Source of the DNA: Pseudomonadota bacterium
Lineage (GTDB): Bacteria; Pseudomonadota; Alphaproteobacteria; Acetobacterales; Acetobacteraceae
NCBI GenBank assembly: GCA_021798575.1
Contig: JAJZGI010000010.1
Location: 1 to 52,679, forward strand
Direction of reading: 5' to 3'
Length of the DNA stretch: 52,679 nucleotides
Of the stretch, positions 34,669 through 48,632 are shown piece by piece. How positions within the stretch are numbered: position 1 is the stretch's first letter; each line of letters begins with the position of its first letter. The position numbers and the translations under genes were made by a program. Under the pieces are notes generated by a model, which made no database searches, was not told the origin of the DNA, and saw only the letters and a list, made by a program, of their open reading frames with translations.

Positions 34669-35438
34669 AGCACCGGCCCCAGGCGGGCGGGCAGCGCGTA
34701 CAGATGCCCGCTGGCGAAATACGCCTGGATGCGGTCTTCCTCCCGCGCCGTGAGAAAATCCGGGCTCGCGGGCACCGGTGCCGCTGCCAGCAGCGGCGCG
34801 GTGACGCAGACAACGCGCACGATACCCCCCACCGCGTTGGTTTTCACCTGCGTCAGCTCCCACGGCACGATCACGTGGCGGGCAGTGGGGTCGGGCAGGG
34901 CGACCTCGAGGAAGCGTGCATTGGCTTCGGCCCGGTCGATCCAGATATCCGCGACCACGCCCGCGACCTGATCATCAACCGTGACAACCTCCCAGCCGCG
35001 CGGGTCCGGGTCTTCCTCGGCCACCCAATGGTCATCGGCGATCCGCATGGGCACGGTGCGGTGCTCGCCGTGGAAGGTCAGCTCAGGCTCGGTGGCGCGC
35101 AGCGCGTAGCCCGCCGGGCCAACGCCGTCTCGCATCGGGTCGCCGAGCGGCACCCAGGGCGCGCCCTCAAAATTCTGCGCCCGCGCGGCGTTGACGATCT
35201 CGTCGGGCTCCAGCGAGGGTACGCTGCGCGTGCCGCCGTTGCGCAGGATGAAGGTCTTCGGGCTGGGCATCGGCAGAATACCATCCAGCCGCTCGCCGGG
35301 CCGGCTGGTGATCAGCGGAAAACCCTCGCGCTTGCTCTCCAAAATCAAATAGATCACGAGACCGGCAAAAAACAGCCAGAAGGCGTAGAGCACCAGTTGG
35401 GCGACGTCGATATAAGGGGTGATGGCTCCGGTTTGCAT
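34665..35438 (-). CDS. puhA: Photosynthetic reaction centre subunit H
   Basis: 257 residues. One N-terminal helix (YIDVAQLVLYAFWLFFAGLV) followed by the cytoplasmic PRC-barrel with VADIWIDRAEANARFLEV. The start MQTGAITPYIDVAQ is close to other H subunits. H caps the L/M core and guides protons to the QB quinone. The puf genes for L, M and LH1 are not in this window. It lies 13 bases after lhaA. Confidence 0.97.
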   Translation of the reverse strand: MQTGAITPYIDVAQLVLYAFWLFFAGLVIYLILESKREGFPLITSRPGERLDGILPMPSPKTFILRNGGTRSVPSLEPDEIVNAARAQNFEGAPWVPLGDPMRDGVGPAGYALRATEPELTFHGEHRTVPMRIADDHWVAEEDPDPRGWEVVTVDDQVAGVVADIWIDRAEANARFLEVALPDPTARHVIVPWELTQVKTNAVGGIVRVVCVTAPLLAAAPVPASPDFLTAREEDRIQAYFASGHLYALPARLGPVL

Positions 35439-35451
35439 GGCGACCTCTTGT

Positions 35452-36851
35452 TCAGGCTTTGATGGTTTGCAGGGGGAAGCTGGGCTGGGCGTTGCCGCGC
35501 ACCAGCGGGCCCAGCGCGATGAGCGTGACGAAGATCAGGCATATTTCCAGCAGATAGACAGCGTCATATCCGGCGGTCGGGCTGGTGCTCCAGGCGGCGA
35601 CGCTGTCGCGCAAAATACCGCCCAGGGCGATGGCGCTGCCCGCCGCCACCGCCTGCACCGAGCCCCAGGCGCCCAGCGCCAGGCCGCTCTGGCCGCGCTT
35701 GGCGCGGCCCATCGCATCGGAGAGGGTGCCGACCAGGAACAACCCACCGGAGAACCCAACCAGGAACACGCCGCCTGCGAACATCGGCGGGAGGTTGAGC
35801 GGCGCGGAGGCGATCACCGATACAAAGGCGGCGAGACCCATGAGCAACCCCAATGCGGCGATCCGGAACGGGTCGGCCCCACGGGTGAGCCGCCAGCCCG
35901 CCAGTGCCAGGCCGGCCAGCCCGCCACAGGCCAGCGCTGCGGTGAGGGATGTGGTCTGGCTGACGGTCAGGTGCAGCACCTGCCCGCCGTAGGGCTCCAG
36001 CAGAATATCCTGCATGGAGAGCGCCATGGTCCCAAGCCCGATGGTAACCAGTCGGCGGATGGCCCTGTCCTCCGTGCGGAAGGCAGCCCAGGCCTGCGCC
36101 AGGCTGGGCTGCGGCGTCGTGTCCTGGTGGGTGGCGGCGCGGCGCGGCTCCTGCTGCCACATCGCGAAACCATTGATGAACAGCGTGATAACCGCCGAGC
36201 CCTGCACCACCTGCACCAGCCGCAGCTCCGAGAAATGCCGCAGCAGCGCGCCATAACCCAGCGCGCCCAGGCAGATGCCCAGCAGCAGCATCATGCAGAG
36301 CATCCCCACCACGCGCGGGCGGGATTCCTCGGGCGCCATGTCCGTCGCCAAGGCCAGCCCGGCGGTCTGCGTCGTGTGCATCCCCGCACCAACGAGCAAA
36401 AACGCGAGCGAGGCCGCGACAGGGCCGACAAAATACGGCGCCCGGCTGTCGCCCGAGAGCACGATGAGCGCGAACGGCATGATGGCAAGCCCACCCCACT
36501 GCATGAGCGTGCCGAACCACAGATAGGGCAGGCGTTTCCAGCCAAAAGCTGAACGATGCTGGTCCGATTTGAATCCGATGAAGGTGCGCAATGGGGCGAG
36601 TACCAGCGGCAGCGAGATCATGATCGAGACGAGCGCGGCGGAGAGATGCAGTTCCACGATCATCACCCGGTTCAGCGTGCCGATGATGAGCGCCGCGCAA
36701 AACCCGACCGTGATCTGGAACAAAGCGAGGCGGGCCAGCTTGCGCCAGGGCAGGCCGGGCGAGGCGACATCGGCGAACGGCATGAGTGCCCGCCCCGCAC
36801 CCTGCCAGAAGCGCAGCACGCGCCCGCTGGGGCTGAGGATACGCGGCGGCA

Positions 36852-36852
<1 letters not shown>
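35452..36852 (-). CDS. lhaA: Light-harvesting 1 assembly protein LhaA (PucC/BCD family)
   Basis: About 466 residues with 12 hydrophobic segments, a major-facilitator-type protein of the BCD family. The key block LNRVMIVELHLSAALVSIMISLP and the motif APLRTFIGFKSDQHRSAFGWKR are characteristic. It is thought to bring BChl to LH1. The likely ATG at 36852 forms TAATG with the bchM stop; an upstream GTG at 36858 is also in frame. Position next to puhA supports LhaA over PucC. Confidence 0.94.
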
Positions 36853-39957
<3,105 letters not shown>

Positions 39958-39960
39958 CCG

Positions 39961-41795
<1,835 letters not shown>

Positions 41796-42007
41796 TACTT
41801 GACACACCTTTTCTAGGGGCGTTCGATACGCCCGGGAAAGAACGGGATCGCGAGGAAAAAATCTGCAAAACCCGACTCGCGGAAAGGCCTGAGAAACGAA
41901 GATTCGAGGAACATCGAGTGAAGCTGATCACCAGATTTGGCCGAATCATTGCTGCCTCCCCCGTTTTCTACCCGACTGGCGTCAGGCTAATGCGCGGCGC
42001 CTCCACA
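41796..42007 (-). promoter_or_regulatory. bchF leader region with candidate promoter -10
   Basis: Read leftward: TTGACA (42013-42008, inside PpsR site 1), 17 bases, TTAGCC (41990-41985), the same arrangement as at bchH. The transcript would have a long leader. Just before the bchF start a short hairpin (GGGCG/CGCCC, 41817-41833) may affect translation. The rest of the 305-base gap, apart from the PpsR sites, shows nothing recognised. Confidence 0.4.
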
Positions 42008-42025
42008 TGTCAAGTTTATATTACA
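42008..42025. promoter_or_regulatory. PpsR/CrtJ site 1 (TGT-N12-ACA)
   Basis: TGT at 42008-42010 and ACA at 42023-42025 with 12 bases between: an exact match to the PpsR/CrtJ consensus. Its left end gives a leftward TTGACA, a possible -35 for bchF. Confidence 0.85.
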
Positions 42026-42032
42026 CTCGATA

Positions 42033-42050
42033 TGTCAATTTGTATTGACA
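42033..42050. promoter_or_regulatory. PpsR/CrtJ site 2 (TGT-N12-ACA)
   Basis: TGT at 42033-42035 and ACA at 42048-42050, a second exact match with 7 bases between the sites, the spacing known for cooperative PpsR/CrtJ binding. Its right end gives rightward TTGACA (42045-42050), a possible -35 for aerR, so the repressor would control both divergent superoperons, including its own gene. Confidence 0.88.
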
Positions 42051-42100
42051 TAGGAAGGCCGACTGGAACAGAATGTCCAACGTAGGCAGGAGACCATAAA

Positions 42101-43018
42101 ATGACGGATTTAACGTCTTCAGGGGATGCGTCTTTAGAGGATACCGCCACACCTGCACCAAGCATTACGGAGGCGCGGGCCGCGCTCGGCCCCGCCTGGC
42201 GGGAGGCGCTGAGCGATGCGATCGAGAGTGAGGTCCTGCCGCGCCTGCTGGGCGCGCACCGGAACTTCCAGGAGGCCGCGGAGTCGCTCGATATGGGTGG
42301 TTTGCCCGGGCCCGAGGTGGCGGCCTTCGTCGCCTTCATTCTGGCCGAGGATATGGAGCAGGCGCGGGCCATGGCTGACCGCGTGGTGGTGCAGCAGGGC
42401 GGGCGCGATGCCATGCTGAATGCGCTGTTGAAGCCCGCGGCCTGCCTGATGGGGCTGATGTGGGAGCGCGATGAGTGCGACTTCATGGCGGTGACGCTGG
42501 GCGTCTACCGGCTGGACCAGATCATGAAGGAGAGCGCCGCCGTCGGCTGGGGTGGCGCGTTCAATGGGTTCGACCATCGTATATTATTGATGGCGGCGCC
42601 GGGCGAGCAGCACCATTTCGGGGTGGACATGGTGGCGGACGGCTTCCGCCAGGGCGGCTGGTGCGTGCGCGTGGGCCATGGTCTTTCGCGGGCGCAGCTG
42701 TTGCGGCTGGTGCGGGATGAATGGTTCGACGTGATCGGTTTTTCGGTGAGCGCGGAGCGCTGGCTGAAGGGGCTGTCGGCCAGCGTTCGCGCGGTTCGGC
42801 GCGTCTCCTGCAACCCTGAGATGCTGATCATGGTGGGCGGCGTGGCCATTGCCAATCACCCGGAGCGAACGCGCTTCATCGGGGCGGATGTGATGGCCCG
42901 GGATACGGTGGATGCGCTGCTACAGGCGACTATTTTTTTGAACGATTCCAGCGTGACGGGACGAGCGCATCGGGTTAAAAGTCAGGTAGGTGACGGAGTC
43001 CGCGCTCTCAAAGGGTAG
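42101..43018 (+). CDS. aerR: B12-binding antirepressor AerR/PpaA
   Basis: 305 residues. The N-terminal helical part holds MWERDECDFMAVTLGVYRLDQ, the W-x-x-D/E-..F..VT pattern of B12-binding light sensors. A cobalamin-binding domain follows with GEQHHFGVDMVADGF, giving H171-x2-G174 as the probable cobalt ligand. AerR/PpaA binds B12 and modulates PpsR/CrtJ in purple bacteria. It sits directly before ppsR with GCAGGAG near its ATG. Confidence 0.9.
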   Translation: MTDLTSSGDASLEDTATPAPSITEARAALGPAWREALSDAIESEVLPRLLGAHRNFQEAAESLDMGGLPGPEVAAFVAFILAEDMEQARAMADRVVVQQGGRDAMLNALLKPAACLMGLMWERDECDFMAVTLGVYRLDQIMKESAAVGWGGAFNGFDHRILLMAAPGEQHHFGVDMVADGFRQGGWCVRVGHGLSRAQLLRLVRDEWFDVIGFSVSAERWLKGLSASVRAVRRVSCNPEMLIMVGGVAIANHPERTRFIGADVMARDTVDALLQATIFLNDSSVTGRAHRVKSQVGDGVRALKG

Positions 43019-43049
43019 AGCATGGCCGTCATGGTTGAAAGAGCAGGGT

Positions 43050-44471
43050 ATGATGATGGCCTTCAAGTCGCCAGCGCGCTGGTTTTCCGGAATGGATGCG
43101 GACGCCGCGGCCCTGCTGATCGCGGCGGCGGCCGATGTCGCGGTGATCATGGACGAGGATGGCATCATCCGCGACCGGGCGTTCCAGAGCGAGGCGCTGG
43201 CGCTGGAATTCGCCGCGCAGGAGCAGTGGGTCGGCATGCCCTGGCGGGACTCGGTAACCGTCGAGAGCCGCAATAAGATCGACGAGATGCTGCAAGGCGT
43301 GCACGAGAAATCGCTGCGCAATGGCCGGCAGGTGAACTACCCCGCCGTGCGCGGCAACGACATTCCGGTGCTGTTTTCCGTCCTGCCGGTCGGGCAGACC
43401 GGACGGGTCATCGCCTTCGGCCGGGATCTGCGGGCCTTCGCGACGCTCCAACAGCGCGTCGTGGACGTCCAGCAATCTTTCGAGCGCGACTATGCGCGGA
43501 TGCGCCATATCGAGACGCGCTACCGCATATTGTTCCAGATGACGCCGGAGCCGGTGCTGATCGTCGATCTGGCGAAGCTGAAGATCGTCGAGGCGAATCC
43601 GGCGGCACGCCACCTGGGCGGCCCTAAGGGAAAGGTCATCGGCCTGGCGCTCAACCAGATGGTGGAGGCGGACAGCCACGCGGCGCTGGAGGCGATGCTG
43701 GCCAGCGTGCGCGCGTTGGGCCGCGCCGACGACGTGCTGCTGCATCTGGCAGGTGGCGCGGTGCGGATGCAGGCCACGGCCTTCATGTTCAGGCAGGGCA
43801 ATACAAAACTGCTCCTGCTGCGGCTGATGAGCCCCGCAACGCCGGACTCCGGGCGCCTGCTCACCGATGGCAACGAGAAGATGCTGAAGCTGGTGGCGCG
43901 CGTGCCCGATGGCTTCGTGGTGACCGGCCAGGACGGCACGATCGTCGCCGCCAACGAGGCGTTTCTGGAGATGGCGCAGCTGCGCAGCGAGGCGCAGGCC
44001 GAGGGTGAACCGCTGGACCGCTGGCTGGGCCGCCCCGGTGTCGATCTTGGCGTGCTGCTGGGCAATCTGCGCCAGCATGGCTCGGTGCGGCTGTTCTCGA
44101 CCAGCCTGCGCGATGAATTCGGCGTCGAGAGCGAGGTCGAGATCTCAGCCGGCGCCGTGATCAACGGTGGTGAGCCCTGCTACGGCTTCGCGATTCGCAG
44201 CGTCAGCGCCCGGGTCAGCCCGCAGGGCAAGCAACGCACCTTCCCCAAATCTCTGGAACAGATCATCGAGCTCATCGGTCGGGTCTCATTGAAGGACCTG
44301 GTGCGCGAGGCGACCGACGTGATCGAACGGCTCAGTATCGAGGCGGCCCTGACCATGACCGGCGACAACCGCGCCTCGGCGGCGGAGGTGCTGGGGGTCA
44401 GTCGGCAGAGCCTCTACGTTAAAATGCGGCGCCATGGCCTGCTCGAGGCCGAGGTGATGGGTGTTGAATAG
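43050..44471 (+). CDS. ppsR: Photosynthesis gene repressor PpsR/CrtJ
   Basis: About 473 residues from the ATGATGATG at 43050; the longer frame from 42990 overlaps aerR. Order: N-terminal domain, a coiled Q-linker region (LQQRVVDVQQSFERDYARMRH), PAS domains (YRILFQMTPEPVLIVDLAKLK, VARVPDGFVVTGQDGTIVAA), and a Fis-type helix-turn-helix (DNRASAAEVLGVSRQSLYVK) at the end. It represses pigment genes at TGT-N12-ACA. The protein has only one Cys (about 377, GEPCYGF); the HTH Cys used in redox control of R. capsulatus CrtJ and R. sphaeroides PpsR is absent. Confidence 0.95.
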   Translation: MMMAFKSPARWFSGMDADAAALLIAAAADVAVIMDEDGIIRDRAFQSEALALEFAAQEQWVGMPWRDSVTVESRNKIDEMLQGVHEKSLRNGRQVNYPAVRGNDIPVLFSVLPVGQTGRVIAFGRDLRAFATLQQRVVDVQQSFERDYARMRHIETRYRILFQMTPEPVLIVDLAKLKIVEANPAARHLGGPKGKVIGLALNQMVEADSHAALEAMLASVRALGRADDVLLHLAGGAVRMQATAFMFRQGNTKLLLLRLMSPATPDSGRLLTDGNEKMLKLVARVPDGFVVTGQDGTIVAANEAFLEMAQLRSEAQAEGEPLDRWLGRPGVDLGVLLGNLRQHGSVRLFSTSLRDEFGVESEVEISAGAVINGGEPCYGFAIRSVSARVSPQGKQRTFPKSLEQIIELIGRVSLKDLVREATDVIERLSIEAALTMTGDNRASAAEVLGVSRQSLYVKMRRHGLLEAEVMGVE

Positions 44472-44519
44472 TCCGCCTTGCCGGTAGGGTTGGATCGACT
44501 GAACACGAAGGGATCGCGC

Positions 44520-45434
44520 ATGGCGGAGATGAAGACCACGGATGCGCTGCCGGCCCTGCCTGGCCTGCGTGCCCCATCGCTCAAAACCTGCCTGGAGCTG
44601 CTCAAGCCGGTAACCTGGTTTGCCCCCATCTGGGCGTTCTTCTGCGGCGTCGTCTCCTCCGGCCAGGCGCTGGGGCCGCACTGGCCGGTCGTGCTCATGG
44701 GGCTGCTGCTGGCCGGGCCGATGGTGTGCGGCACCAGCCAGGCGGTGAACGATTGGTTCGATAGACACGTCGATGCGATCAACGAGCCGCATCGGCCGAT
44801 TCCCTCCGGGCGGATGCCAGGTCGCTGGGGCTTGTATATTGGCATTTCATGGAGCTGTGCGTCGCTTGTGCTGGCGGCTCAGCTCGGCCGATGGGGCTTC
44901 GGTGCCGCCGTCGTGGCGCTGCTGCTGGCCTGGGCCTATAGCGCGCCGCCGCTGCGGCTCAAGCGCAATGGCTGGTGGGGCAATGCGGCGGTCGCCGCCT
45001 GCTATGAGGGCCTGCCCTGGTTCACCGGCGCTGCCATCATGGCGGATCGCCTGCCCGCCGCGCCGGTGCTCGCGCTGGCCGCATTATACAGCCTGGGCGC
45101 GCATGGCATCATGACGCTCAACGACTTCAAATCCATCGCGGGGGACCGGCAGGTCGGCATCCGCTCGCTGCCCGCCATGCTGGGGGAGGATACGGCGGCG
45201 CGGCTCGCCTGCGCGGTGATGTTCCTGCCCCAGGTGGCGGTCATTCTGCTCATGCTGCTGGGCGGCCACCCGCTCGCCGGGCTGGTCGTCACAGGGCTTG
45301 CGGTGGTGCAGTTGTTTTTAATGGTGGAATTTCTGGATGCACCCGGCCAGCGCGCGGTCTGGTATAATGCCACCGGCACATCGCTCTATGTCGCGGGCAT
45401 GCTGGTCTGCGCCTTCGCGCTGGGGCGCGCATGA
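44520..45434 (+). CDS. bchG: Bacteriochlorophyll a synthase (tail attachment)
   Basis: 304 residues from the ATG at 44520 with GAAGGGA upstream. UbiA-type prenyltransferase with about eight helices. The two Asp-rich sites are NDWFDRHVDAINEPHRPIPSG and NDFKSIAGDRQVGIRSLP. It esterifies bacteriochlorophyllide with geranylgeranyl or phytyl diphosphate. It follows ppsR by 48 bases and shares ATGA with tspO; the usual partner bchP is 17 kb away. Confidence 0.96.
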   Translation: MAEMKTTDALPALPGLRAPSLKTCLELLKPVTWFAPIWAFFCGVVSSGQALGPHWPVVLMGLLLAGPMVCGTSQAVNDWFDRHVDAINEPHRPIPSGRMPGRWGLYIGISWSCASLVLAAQLGRWGFGAAVVALLLAWAYSAPPLRLKRNGWWGNAAVAACYEGLPWFTGAAIMADRLPAAPVLALAALYSLGAHGIMTLNDFKSIAGDRQVGIRSLPAMLGEDTAARLACAVMFLPQVAVILLMLLGGHPLAGLVVTGLAVVQLFLMVEFLDAPGQRAVWYNATGTSLYVAGMLVCAFALGRA

Positions 45435-45928
45435 GCGGGTTTCTGCATAATTGGGGCGCGGTGCTCGTCGCCGCCGGCGGGGTCAGCGTGCTGGCTTTCG
45501 CGGGCATGGCGCTCACCCCGCTCAAATCCTGGTACTACGGGCTGCGCAAGCCCGCCTGGCAGCCGCCGGACTGGGCATTCGGCCCGGCCTGGACGGGCAT
45601 CTTCATCCTGGAGGCCGCCTCGGCGGTCATCGGCTGGCACGCGGTGCACTCCGCGCCCGCCGCCGCGCTGCTCATCTTCGTCTACGTCGCCAACGGCCTA
45701 TGCAATATCCTGTGGAGCCTGCTGTTCTTCACGCTGCGTCGGCCGGATTGGGCGCTGGCCGAGGTCGGGTTCCTCTGGCTCTCGGTTCTGGGCATGATCC
45801 TCGTGCTGGCGCATGATGCAGGCAGCGCCTGGATATTCCTGCTGCCCTATCTGCTATGGGTCAGCTTCGCCAGTTTCCTGAACTACACGATCGTGCGGCT
45901 GAACGCACCGTTCGGGAGCCCCGCATGA
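45431..45928 (+). CDS. tspO: Tryptophan-rich sensory protein (TspO/MBR)
   Basis: 165 residues with five transmembrane helices. Family features are [39 protein letters not shown] and [18 protein letters not shown]. TspO binds tetrapyrroles and in Rhodobacter modulates pigment gene expression. It overlaps both bchG and bchI by 4 bases, so it is made together with chelatase and BChl synthase. A local control of porphyrin traffic is likely. Confidence 0.93.
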   Translation: MSGFLHNWGAVLVAAGGVSVLAFAGMALTPLKSWYYGLRKPAWQPPDWAFGPAWTGIFILEAASAVIGWHAVHSAPAAALLIFVYVANGLCNILWSLLFFTLRRPDWALAEVGFLWLSVLGMILVLAHDAGSAWIFLLPYLLWVSFASFLNYTIVRLNAPFGSPA

Positions 45929-46941
45929 GGCCGGTTTTCCCGTTCACGGCGCTGGTCGGCCAGGACGAGATGCGGGACGCGCTGGTGCTGGCGGCGGTCG
46001 AACCTCGGCTTTCGGGCGTGCTGATCTTCGGGGATCGCGGCACGGGAAAATCCACCGCCGTGCGCGCGCTGGCCGCCCTGCTGCCGGACATGGAAGCCAT
46101 CGCCGGCTGCGCCTACGGCTGCGACCCGGCGGAGCCAGCCGCGCTCTGCCCCGCCTGCACGGCGAACACCCGCCGGGCGGCGGTGCGCGTACCCGTCCCG
46201 GTGGTGGATCTGCCGCTGGGCGCCACGGAGGACCGGGTGGTGGGCGCGCTGAACCTGGAGCGCGCCCTGGCCGACGGCGCGAAGATCTTCGAGCCCGGAT
46301 TGCTGGCCCGCGCGCATCGCGGCTTTTTATACATCGATGAGGTCAACCTGCTGGAGGATCACATCGTCGATCTGCTGCTCGATGTCGCGGCCTCGGGCGA
46401 GAATGTGGTGGAGCGCGAGGGCATCAGCCTGCGCCACCCGGCGCGTTTCGTCCTCATCGGCAGCGGCAACGCCGAGGAGGGTGAATTGCGCCCGCAGCTG
46501 CTCGATCGCTTCGGCCTCTGCGTCGAGGTGCAGACACCGGGCGACATCCCCACCCGGGTGGAGGTCGTACGGCGGCGGGACGCCTTCGACCGCGACGCCG
46601 CAGCCTTCTGCGCCGCCTACGCGCCCGCCCAGGCCGCGCTGCGGGAGCGGATTCTGCACGCCAGAGCGCGGCTGGCGCAAATCCAGGTCGGCGACGATAT
46701 TTTGAGCGCCGCGGCCGAGCTCTGCCTGGCCTTAGGCACAGACGGTCTGCGCGGCGAGCTCACCCTGCTGCGCGCCGCGCGCGCCTGGGCCGCCTTTTCG
46801 GATGAAAATGAGGTGAGCCTCGCGCATCTGCGCCGCATGAGCGCGCCAGCGCTGCGCCACCGGCTGCGCCGGGACCCTCTGGACGATAGTCTGGCCGGCA
46901 CGCGCGTGGCGCGCGCGGTGGCGGAGGTCCTCGCCGCTTGA
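45925..46941 (+). CDS. bchI: Magnesium chelatase ATPase subunit I
   Basis: 338 residues from [20 protein letters not shown] at 45925. AAA+ motifs are complete: Walker [16 protein letters not shown], the [18 protein letters not shown] loop typical of Bch[27 protein letters not shown] (Walker B) and a sensor/Arg-finger region [11 protein letters not shown]. It powers Mg insertion with BchD and BchH. It overlaps tspO and bchD by 4 bases. Confidence 0.97.
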   Translation: MRPVFPFTALVGQDEMRDALVLAAVEPRLSGVLIFGDRGTGKSTAVRALAALLPDMEAIAGCAYGCDPAEPAALCPACTANTRRAAVRVPVPVVDLPLGATEDRVVGALNLERALADGAKIFEPGLLARAHRGFLYIDEVNLLEDHIVDLLLDVAASGENVVEREGISLRHPARFVLIGSGNAEEGELRPQLLDRFGLCVEVQTPGDIPTRVEVVRRRDAFDRDAAAFCAAYAPAQAALRERILHARARLAQIQVGDDILSAAAELCLALGTDGLRGELTLLRAARAWAAFSDENEVSLAHLRRMSAPALRHRLRRDPLDDSLAGTRVARAVAEVLAA

Positions 46942-48632
46942 GCCCGTTCGACCCGCACTGGGACGCGCCCACGCCGCTGTGCGACGCGGTGAGCGCCGCG
47001 GTGCTCGTCGCCATCGACCCCAGCCTGGGCGGCATCGTGGTGCGCGGCTGGGCCAGCCCGGCGCGGGCAACGTTCGTCGAGCGGCTGGCAGGCCTGCACA
47101 ATGATGCCCCGCCACGCAAAATTCCGCTCAACATCGCCGATGATCGTCTGCTGGGCGGGCTCGACCTCGCAGCCACACTCCAGGCCGGACGGCCCATCCA
47201 GCGCGCGGGCATTCTGGCCGAGGCCCAGGGCAGCCTGGCGCTATTGGCGATGGCCGAGCGGCTGAGCCCCGCCACGGCGGCGCGCCTAGCCATCGCGCTC
47301 GATTCCGGCGGCGTCGTGTTCATCGCGCTGGACGAGGGCATCGGCCCGGATGAGGCGCCGCCAACAGCATTGCTGGACCGGCTGGCCTTCACGGTGCACG
47401 ATTTGCCGGACGGCGCCGCCATCTGGCCGCCCGCCTCGGTGGTGGCGCGCGCCCGCGCCGCGCTGGGCGGCGTATCCTGCCCGCCGGAGATCATCGCGCA
47501 GCTCTGCGCGGCCTCCGTCGCCCTGGGGGTGAGCACGATGCGCGCCGAGATCTTCACCTGCCGGGCCGCCCGCGCGGCGGCGGCGCTGCGCGGTGCCTCG
47601 GTGGTGGCAGAGGCGGACGCCGAGCTGGCGGCGCGCCTCATCCTGGCCCCGCGCGCGACACAACGGCCAGAGCCCGCACCGGAAGCGCCGCCCGAACCCC
47701 AGACACCGCCGGAAGCCGGGCCCGAGACGCAAGCGCAAAAACTCGACGACCGGCTGGACGACGCCCATTCGGTCGCCCTGCCTGACCATCTCCTGGCCGC
47801 GCTGGCCGGGCACGCCGGGCCACGGCGCATGGCGCGCGGGGGTGGCAGCGCGGGCGCCACCCACAGCCTGCAACGTGGCCGCCCCATCGCCGCCCGGCGC
47901 GGGCCACTCGCGGGCCAGGCGCGTCTCAGCGTGCTGGATACGCTGCGCGCCGCCGCCCCATGGCAACGTCTGCGCGGCAATCCGCCGGGCAGCGGGCGCA
48001 TCGCCGTCCGGGCGGAGGATTTCCACATCAAACGCTTCCGCGAGCAGCCGCGCCGCCTCGCCATCTTCACGGTGGACGCCTCGGGCTCCAGCGCTCTCAA
48101 CCGGCTGGCCGAGGCCAAAGGGGCGATCCTGCGCCTGCTGGCCGATTGCTACGTCCAGCGCGATGAGGTCGCGCTCATCGCCTTCCGGGGTGATGGCGCG
48201 CAGGTCCTGCTGCCGCCCACCCACGCGTTGGCCCGGGTGCGCCGCGCGCTCGCAGCCCTGCCCGGTGGCGGGCCGACTCCGCTCAGCCAGGGTATCCACG
48301 CCGCCCTCACCCTGGCGCTGGCGGCGCGGCGCACCGGCCGCCGCCCGCTCCTGGTGCTGCTGACGGACGGCGGCGCCAATATCGGCCAGAACGGCAAACC
48401 AGGCCGCGCCACCGCCGGGGCGGACGCGCTGGCCGCCGCCCAGGCCTGCGCCGTGGCCGATCTCCCTTCGCTTGTCGTGGACATCGCCCCGCGCCGCCAG
48501 CCCTTCGTGGCCGAGCTCGCGGCGCGGATGCGCGGGCGCTATCTGGCCCTCCCCGTCGCGGACTCCGCACGCCTCAGCCGGGCCGTGCAGGCGCAGGATT
48601 ACGGAGCCTCCCATGGCCGTGCTGCCCGCTGA
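46938..48632 (+). CDS. bchD: Magnesium chelatase subunit D
   Basis: 564 residues from a TTG overlapping the bchI stop (TTGA). The N-terminal AAA-like part lacks a working Walker A, as is normal for BchD. A Pro/Glu-rich linker at about 240-275 leads to a von Willebrand A domain with FTVDASGSSALNRLAEAKG (MIDAS Asp-x-Ser-x-Ser) and VLLTDGGANIGQ. It bridges BchI and BchH. Its presence shows a complete Mg chelatase in this organism; no second chelatase is seen. Confidence 0.95.
   Translation: MSPFDPHWDAPTPLCDAVSAAVLVAIDPSLGGIVVRGWASPARATFVERLAGLHNDAPPRKIPLNIADDRLLGGLDLAATLQAGRPIQRAGILAEAQGSLALLAMAERLSPATAARLAIALDSGGVVFIALDEGIGPDEAPPTALLDRLAFTVHDLPDGAAIWPPASVVARARAALGGVSCPPEIIAQLCAASVALGVSTMRAEIFTCRAARAAAALRGASVVAEADAELAARLILAPRATQRPEPAPEAPPEPQTPPEAGPETQAQKLDDRLDDAHSVALPDHLLAALAGHAGPRRMARGGGSAGATHSLQRGRPIAARRGPLAGQARLSVLDTLRAAAPWQRLRGNPPGSGRIAVRAEDFHIKRFREQPRRLAIFTVDASGSSALNRLAEAKGAILRLLADCYVQRDEVALIAFRGDGAQVLLPPTHALARVRRALAALPGGGPTPLSQGIHAALTLALAARRTGRRPLLVLLTDGGANIGQNGKPGRATAGADALAAAQACAVADLPSLVVDIAPRRQPFVAELAARMRGRYLALPVADSARLSRAVQAQDYGASHGRAAR

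Noticed and set aside
46938-48632. BchD inactivated to explain zinc pigment
   Set aside because: The frame is full length, with an intact MIDAS motif and normal coupling to bchI and bchO. The Mg chelatase looks complete, so the zinc step must be later or elsewhere.
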